Shown piece after piece: positions 21,899 through 26,248 of a stretch of 26,248 nucleotides of DNA. The notes beneath the pieces were generated by a model, which saw nothing but the letters and a program-made list of their open reading frames with translations, was not told where the DNA came from and did no database searches. Position 1 is the first letter of the stretch, and each line of letters begins with the position of its first letter. The stretch spans positions 1-26,248 of the forward strand of contig DASZWW010000105.1 of the NCBI GenBank assembly GCA_035546175.1, in the 5' to 3' direction. This DNA is from DASZFV01 sp035546175 (GTDB lineage Bacteria > Myxococcota_A > Polyangia > Fen-1088). Made by a program: the position numbers and the translations under genes.

Positions 21899-23425
21899 TC
21901 AGGGCTTGCGCGGATCTCGCGTGGTGCCGATCAGCGCGCGCGCCTCGTCGAGGCCGATGACGTCGCGCGCCTCGTCGCCCGACGAGAACACGACCTCGCC
22001 CGGCAGCGCTTCGGCGCGCGGCGCGGCGCCTCGCAGCGCCGCCAGGGCGCGCCGCTCGCGCGCTTCGCTCGCGAAGCGATAGACGACCGCGCCGCTCGCG
22101 TCGAGGTCGACCTCGCCGCCGAGCGCGCGCACCGCCGCCTCGATCTGCGGCACGAGCGCCTCCGAGTCCTCGAGGCCGGACGCGGCCGCGAAGGCGCGCC
22201 GCGCCGCCGCCGGCGACAGCTCCGTCGCGCCGCCGGGCTCTGCCAGCACGAGGCGCATCAGCCCCCGGCGGCCGTTCTCGGCGGCGATGGCCGCCTTCTC
22301 GCGCCGCCGGCGCCAGATCCGCCGCGCCGGCAGCGCGAAGAGCCCGATCGAGAACGCGAGCGGGATCCACCCGAGCAGCAGCGGCGTGCCGTGGGCCGCC
22401 GCGAGCGGCGGCGCGTCCGGCCCCAGCGCGGCCACCAGGCGCGCGTGCTCCACGAGCTGGAAGAGGCGCTCGACGGTCAGCCCGCTCGCCACCGCGACCG
22501 AGCTGCCCACCAGGTTCACCGAGTTGAGCGCCCCGAGCAGCACGTTCGTCCCGGCGTCGTTCCCGGTCAGCGGCGGCACCGCCTTGCGCTCCAGCCAGGC
22601 CGGCCGGGGCGCCGCGCCGGGGCCCGGCTGGCCGGCCGTGGGCCGCAGCGACTTGAAGACGTAAACGATGGCGCCGTCGTCGCTGACCTGGATGTCGCCG
22701 TCGTAGTCGACCACCAGGCGCAGCAACCCGCGCTCGGCCGTCTCGCGATCCGTGCCGGCGACGCGCATGACGTCGCCGGGGCCCACGCGGCCGTCCAGGC
22801 GCCGGATCTCCTCCAGCACGCGGCGCTGGCCCTCGCGCGGATCCTCGACGACCGGCGGCGGCCCGAACACGAAGCGGTTCACGCGCTCGTAGAACGGCAG
22901 CCCGCGCTTGCGCCGCCGCCCGCCGTAGATCCAGCGCGGCTCGCGCCCCCAGTTCACGGGCGAGAACGGGTGGAACGTCCAGTAGAGCGCCTCGACGATC
23001 ACGTCGAGCACGCCCGCCAGCGCGTCGCCCGCGCCCTCCCCCTCGCGCGAGGTGGCCACGGCGATGGCGACGGCCACGAAGGCGAGCGCGTAGGTGACCA
23101 TGACCACCGACACCCACGCCCGGACGATGAACCGGCCCACGCCGGCGAGGGCGCGGCCCGTGGCTCGCAGGAGGCGCGTGAGCCCGGTGGGCGCCTTCGG
23201 CTGGACGAGCCCCTCGGGGAACGAGTACAGCAGCTCGCCCGACTCGGTGGCCTTGAGCTGCCCGCCGCGCTCGCTCGCCAGCCAGCGCAGCCCCGCCTCG
23301 GCGTCTCGAAGGGTCAGCCCCCCGCGCGTCGCGCCGTCGGCGACGGTCAGGTCTCCTCGGTGACCGGCCAGCCGAGGCTCGAGGATCGCCGCGGCGCCCC
23401 GGGCGCCGAGAGGGACGTCTGCCAT
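21899..23425 (-). CDS. Membrane protein with three related C-terminal-strand modules (resembles plant At5g03900-type)
   Basis: A 508-residue protein of unknown function. Two hydrophobic stretches are visible, VSVVMVTYALAFVAVAIAVA (105-124) and about 347-366 (LLLGWIPLAFSIGLFAL). Three segments share the ending Gly-rich turn, acidic strand, then S/D-G-x-x-[VL]-Y-x-F: GGQLKATESGELLYSF (54-69), YDGDIQVSDDGAIVYVF (241-257) and GGEVDLDASGAVVYRF (436-451). Each follows helical sequence, as in winged-helix folds. The middle part, FHPFSPVNWG then FYERVNRFVFG and VLRxxDGDI, resembles the chloroplast protein At5g03900 and its cyanobacterial relatives; this is a low-confidence recollection. The ATG at 23425 begins 84 bases from the divergent ABC-F gene. 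The open frame to 25099 is a shadow of that gene. Confidence 0.7.
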   Translation of the reverse strand: MADVPLGARGAAAILEPRLAGHRGDLTVADGATRGGLTLRDAEAGLRWLASERGGQLKATESGELLYSFPEGLVQPKAPTGLTRLLRATGRALAGVGRFIVRAWVSVVMVTYALAFVAVAIAVATSREGEGAGDALAGVLDVIVEALYWTFHPFSPVNWGREPRWIYGGRRRKRGLPFYERVNRFVFGPPPVVEDPREGQRRVLEEIRRLDGRVGPGDVMRVAGTDRETAERGLLRLVVDYDGDIQVSDDGAIVYVFKSLRPTAGQPGPGAAPRPAWLERKAVPPLTGNDAGTNVLLGALNSVNLVGSSVAVASGLTVERLFQLVEHARLVAALGPDAPPLAAAHGTPLLLGWIPLAFSIGLFALPARRIWRRRREKAAIAAENGRRGLMRLVLAEPGGATELSPAAARRAFAAASGLEDSEALVPQIEAAVRALGGEVDLDASGAVVYRFASEARERRALAALRGAAPRAEALPGEVVFSSGDEARDVIGLDEARALIGTTRDPRKP

Positions 23426-23493
23426 CGGGTTGACTCTGACACACCGGCCGCCCTCAGGCGATGCCCGGTCGCGCCCTCCCGCCGATTCTCGGC

Positions 23494-23499
23494 TACGCT
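23494..23499 (+). promoter_or_regulatory. Candidate -10 box (TACGCT) of the ABC-F gene
   Basis: TACGCT within GGCTACGCT ends 10 bases before the ATG at 23510, giving a very short 5' leader. The G-run between them is not a Shine-Dalgarno site, and no clear -35 box is seen. Confidence 0.35.
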
Positions 23500-23509
23500 G
23501 GGGGGCCCG

Positions 23510-25444
23510 ATGATCGTCACCACCGGCCTCGCCAAGGAGTACGGCGCCCGCGTCCTCTTCGAGAACGTCTCGCTGCAGCTCAACGCCGGCGCGCGTTACG
23601 GCCTCGTGGGCGCGAACGGCTCGGGCAAGACCACGTTCCTGAAGGTGCTCGCGGGCGACGAGGAAGCGTCGGCGGGCTCGTTCACGATCGCCAAGGGCGC
23701 GCGCGTCGGCGTGCTGCGGCAGGATCGGTTCCTGGACGACGGGGCGATCATCCTGGACCTCGTCATGCGCGGCGACGCCATCGTGTGGAACGCGCTGCAG
23801 GAGCAGCGCCGCATGATGGAGGCGGGCGGGACCGGGCTCGACGCGGGCTCGATGGCCGACCTCGAGGACGTCGTGGCCGCCCACGACGGGTACACGCTCG
23901 AGGCGCGCGCGAGCGAGGTGCTCGAGGGGCTGGCCATCCCCACCCGCTACCATCGCGCCCCGCTCTCGACGCTCTCGGGCGGCTTCAAGCTGCGCGTCCT
24001 GCTCGCGCAGGTGCTCGTGGGCGGCGTCGACGTCCTCTTGCTCGACGAGCCCACGAACCACCTCGACATCCTCACGATCCGCTGGCTGGAGAAGTTCCTG
24101 GCCGGCTACGCGGGCTGCGCGGTCATCATCTCGCACGATCAGCGCTTCCTCGACAACGTCACGACGCACACCCTCGACGTCGACTACGGGACCCTCACCT
24201 CGTACGTGGGCCCGTACTCGAAGGCCATCGCGCAGAAGGCGGCGGCGCGCGAGCGGGCGGAGCTCGAGGTGGGGCGCGCGGAGGAGGAGATCGCGCGCAA
24301 GCGGGCCTGGGTCGAGCGATTCGGCGCCAAGAACACCAAGGCCACGCAGGCGCAGAGCCGCCTCAAGCAGATCGAGAAGATCGAGGTCGCCGAGCTGGCC
24401 GAGACCTCCCGGCGGACCCCGAGCTTCCGCGTGACGCCCGAGCGCCCCAGCGGCAAGGAGGTGCTGGAGATCGCCGGCGTCTCGAAGGCCTATGGTGAGA
24501 AGGTCGTGCTCGAGAACGTCTCGCTCGTCGTGCGGCGGGGCGAGCGCGTGGCGATCATCGGCCCCAACGGGCTCGGCAAGTCGACCCTGCTGCGCATCGC
24601 CGTCGAGGCTTTGGGCGCCGACGCGGGCGCCGTGAGGTGGGGCCACGAGGCGCGCGTCGGGTACTTCCCCCAGGATCACCGCGAGGTGCTGGCCAATCCG
24701 GACGCGACGCCCCTCGAGCTCATCGAGGGGCTCACGCCCGCCGAGGGCCCGACGTTCTGGCGGAGCGAGCTCGGGCGGGTGCTGTTCTCGGGCGATGACG
24801 TGGTCAAGCGGGTCGGGCTCCTCTCGGGCGGCGAGGCGGCGCGCTTGTTGTTCGCCCTCATCGCCGTGCAGAGGCCGAACGTCCTCGTGCTGGACGAGCC
24901 CACCAACCACCTCGACCTCGAGTCGATTCATGCCCTCGTCGCCGCCCTCGAGGCGTACGCGGGGACGGTGGTGTTCGTGTCGCACGATCGGTGGTTCGTG
25001 AGCGAGCTCGCGACCCGCGTGGTCGAGGTGCGCGCGAGCGGGTTCCAGGACTTCGCGGGGACGTACGCCGAGTACCTGGAGAAGCTCGGAGACGACCACC
25101 TCGACGGCGACGCGGTCGCGCTGCGCGCGAAGGCCGAGAGAGCCGCGGGCAAGGGCGACGCGAAGGCCCCCGCGCGGGGCGGCAGCTGGGAAGAGCAGAA
25201 GAAGAGGCGCAACCGCGCCGCGCAGCTGCCCAAGCTGCGCGACAAGGTCATGGCGGAGATCGAGAAGGCCGAGCTCCGGAAGCGGGAGATCGAAGGGCTC
25301 TACGCGGACGCCGGCTTCTTCCAGAGGGCCTCGCGCGACGAGGTTGACGCGCTGGTCGAAGAGGCGGCCGCGCTGGGACCCCGGATCGACGGGCTGGTCA
25401 AGGAGTGGGAGGCGCTCGAGCGCGAGCTGTCGGCCACGGAGTAG
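23510..25444 (+). CDS. ABC-F family ATPase, YbiT-like with C-terminal coiled-coil tail
   Basis: A 644-residue soluble protein with two ATP-binding cassettes and no membrane segments. First cassette: Walker A GANGSGKT (34-41), signature LSGGF (155-159), catalytic E180 in LLLDEPTNHLD. Second: GPNGLGKST (351-359), LSGGE (438-442), E463 in LVLDEPTNHLD. The linker KRAWVERFGAKNTKATQAQSRLKQIEKIE corresponds to the ABC-F interdomain P-site segment. The sequence is close to E. coli YbiT as I remember it (GLVGANGSGK, LRQDRF, TIRWLE, VSHDRWFVS). A charged coiled-coil tail of about 80 residues (from 565) resembles the Uup C-terminal domain. ABC-F proteins bind the ribosomal E site and relieve stalling; some give antibiotic protection, but nothing marks this one as a resistance type. 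Confidence 0.92.
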   Translation: MIVTTGLAKEYGARVLFENVSLQLNAGARYGLVGANGSGKTTFLKVLAGDEEASAGSFTIAKGARVGVLRQDRFLDDGAIILDLVMRGDAIVWNALQEQRRMMEAGGTGLDAGSMADLEDVVAAHDGYTLEARASEVLEGLAIPTRYHRAPLSTLSGGFKLRVLLAQVLVGGVDVLLLDEPTNHLDILTIRWLEKFLAGYAGCAVIISHDQRFLDNVTTHTLDVDYGTLTSYVGPYSKAIAQKAAARERAELEVGRAEEEIARKRAWVERFGAKNTKATQAQSRLKQIEKIEVAELAETSRRTPSFRVTPERPSGKEVLEIAGVSKAYGEKVVLENVSLVVRRGERVAIIGPNGLGKSTLLRIAVEALGADAGAVRWGHEARVGYFPQDHREVLANPDATPLELIEGLTPAEGPTFWRSELGRVLFSGDDVVKRVGLLSGGEAARLLFALIAVQRPNVLVLDEPTNHLDLESIHALVAALEAYAGTVVFVSHDRWFVSELATRVVEVRASGFQDFAGTYAEYLEKLGDDHLDGDAVALRAKAERAAGKGDAKAPARGGSWEEQKKRRNRAAQLPKLRDKVMAEIEKAELRKREIEGLYADAGFFQRASRDEVDALVEEAAALGPRIDGLVKEWEALERELSATE

Positions 25445-25477
25445 CGCCCGGCCTCCACGGCCGCCCGCATCATCTCA

Positions 25478-25487
25478 TCTCTAGAGA
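25478..25487. repeat. 10-bp perfect palindrome TCTCTAGAGA before the transaldolase gene
   Basis: TCTCTAGAGA lies about 17 bases upstream of the candidate -10 box of the transaldolase gene, at the place of the -35 region. It could be an operator half-pair; it may be chance. Confidence 0.3.
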
Positions 25488-25504
25488 GGGGCGCCGGGGC
25501 GGGG

Positions 25505-25510
25505 TATTCT
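25505..25510 (+). promoter_or_regulatory. Candidate -10 box (TATTCT) of the transaldolase gene
   Basis: TATTCT is 31 bases before the ATG at 25542. The resulting leader of about 25 bases contains the Shine-Dalgarno AAAGGA (25529-25534, 7 bases before ATG). No good -35 box is visible. Confidence 0.4.
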
Positions 25511-25541
25511 TGCGGCGCTGGAACCAACAAAGGACCTCGAA

Positions 25542-26248
25542 ATGTCGGAGCTCGAATCGCTCAAGCAGTACACCACCGTCGTCGCCGACACGGGCGACAT
25601 CGGCGCCATCGCCCAGTACAAGCCGCAGGACGCCACGACCAACCCGTCGCTGCTCTTCAAGGCCGCGCAGCAGAAGGAGTACCGGCCGCTCGTCGAGGAG
25701 GCGCTCGGCTACGCGAGCAAGAAGGCCCGCGGCGGCGCCGAGCAGACGGCGCTGTTCATGGACAAGATGGCCGTGAACTTCGGGTGCGAGATCCTGAAGA
25801 TCATCCCCGGCCGCGTCTCGACGGAGGTCGACGCGAGCTACTCGTTCGACACGAAGGGCAGCATCGAGAAGGCGCGCCAGCTCATCGCGCTCTACGCGGA
25901 CGCCGGCGTCGAGCGCGAGCGCATCCTCATCAAGCTCGGCAGCACCTGGGAGGGCATCAAGGCCGCCGAGCAGCTGGAGAAGGAGGGCATCCACTGCAAC
26001 CTCACGCTGCTCTTCAGCTTCGCGCAGGCCGTGGCGTGCGCCGAGGCGCGGGTCACGCTGATCTCGCCGTTCGTGGGGCGCATCTACGACTGGTTCAAGA
26101 AGGCCACCGGCCAGGAGCCGACGCGCGAGGCGGATCCGGGCGTGGCGAGCGTGCGGCGCATCTACGAGTACTACAAGAAGTACGACTACAAGACCCAGGT
26201 CATGGGCGCGAGCTTCCGCAAGGTCGAGCAGATCATCGACCTCGCCGG
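25542..26248 (+). CDS. tal: Transaldolase, 5' part (3' end outside window)
   Basis: The first 235 residues of a class I transaldolase of the TalB type, usually about 315-320 residues. Catalytic residues are visible: D16 in VVADTGD, the substrate loop DATTNPSLLFKA (30-41), the E/K strand KIIPGRVSTEVDA, and the Schiff-base lysine K131 in ILIKLGSTWEGI. CNLTLLFSFAQAVACAEA and LISPFVGRIYDWFKK follow in normal order. It moves a dihydroxyacetone unit between sugar phosphates in the non-oxidative pentose phosphate pathway, in the cytosol. The ATG at 25542 is preceded by AAAGGA at good spacing. The gene runs off the right edge without a break. Confidence 0.95.
   Translation, partial: MSELESLKQYTTVVADTGDIGAIAQYKPQDATTNPSLLFKAAQQKEYRPLVEEALGYASKKARGGAEQTALFMDKMAVNFGCEILKIIPGRVSTEVDASYSFDTKGSIEKARQLIALYADAGVERERILIKLGSTWEGIKAAEQLEKEGIHCNLTLLFSFAQAVACAEARVTLISPFVGRIYDWFKKATGQEPTREADPGVASVRRIYEYYKKYDYKTQVMGASFRKVEQIIDLA

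Noticed and set aside
21899..25099. A 1066-codon minus-strand frame reaching into the ABC-F gene
   Set aside because: Only the part up to the ATG at 23425 reads as protein-like sequence. The rest is the antisense of the well-supported ABC-F gene.
1..26248. CRISPR arrays, tRNA or rRNA genes, insertion sequences, phage genes
   Set aside because: I found no spaced identical repeats, cloverleaf-like segments, rRNA stretches, transposase or integrase motifs, or terminal inverted repeats anywhere in the window.

Overview
The window is very GC-rich, compact bacterial DNA with GTG/ATG starts, heavy G/C third positions and long antisense shadow frames. The gene families (a GlgX-MalQ fusion, a lipoprotein joining a YVTN-type propeller to a MauG-like cytochrome, DUF2934) fit Myxococcota or another former deltaproteobacterial group. 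That placement is inference, because no rRNA or other marker gene is present.

Positions 1-12912 hold one glycan or sugar-modification locus made of two convergent, tightly packed operons. The plus-strand operon (1-4957) encodes the end of a sugar-nucleotidyltransferase, a CmoB-like methyltransferase, a short glycoside hydrolase whose TIM barrel looks circularly permuted, a PIG-L deacetylase, a GT4 glycosyltransferase and a CelD-type GNAT acyltransferase. The minus-strand operon (12912 down to 4891) encodes two NAD-dependent sugar-nucleotide epimerases/dehydratases, a B12-binding radical SAM enzyme, a second GT4 and three paralogous CgeB-like glycosyltransferases. Almost every junction is a 1-13 base overlap or a gap of 6 bases or less, so translation is probably coupled. 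The two operons overlap tail to tail by 67 bases. From memory of TIGRFAMs, this set matches the 'rhizo-twelve' system (TIGR04290 methyltransferase, TIGR04295 B12/radical SAM protein), whose product I do not know to be described. None of the encoded proteins shows a signal peptide or membrane segment, and there is no flippase, polymerase or polyprenyl-phosphate sugar transferase here. The product may therefore be assembled wholly in the cytosol.

Positions 12913-17791 hold a spacer with short periodic repeats, a glycogen-debranching GlgX fused to 4-alpha-glucanotransferase MalQ (minus strand) preceded by a 19-codon ORF with a strong Shine-Dalgarno site, and an AlkB-type dioxygenase (plus strand).

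Positions 17796-26248 hold a propeller/cytochrome lipoprotein (minus), a DUF2934 protein and a small membrane-anchored hypothetical protein (plus), a 508-residue membrane protein with three similar repeat modules (minus), a YbiT-like ABC-F ATPase (plus) and the 5' part of a transaldolase (plus, cut by the window edge). Several single genes here have a TAnnnT box placed so that transcription would start at or close to the start codon. I found no tRNA, rRNA, CRISPR array, insertion sequence or phage gene.
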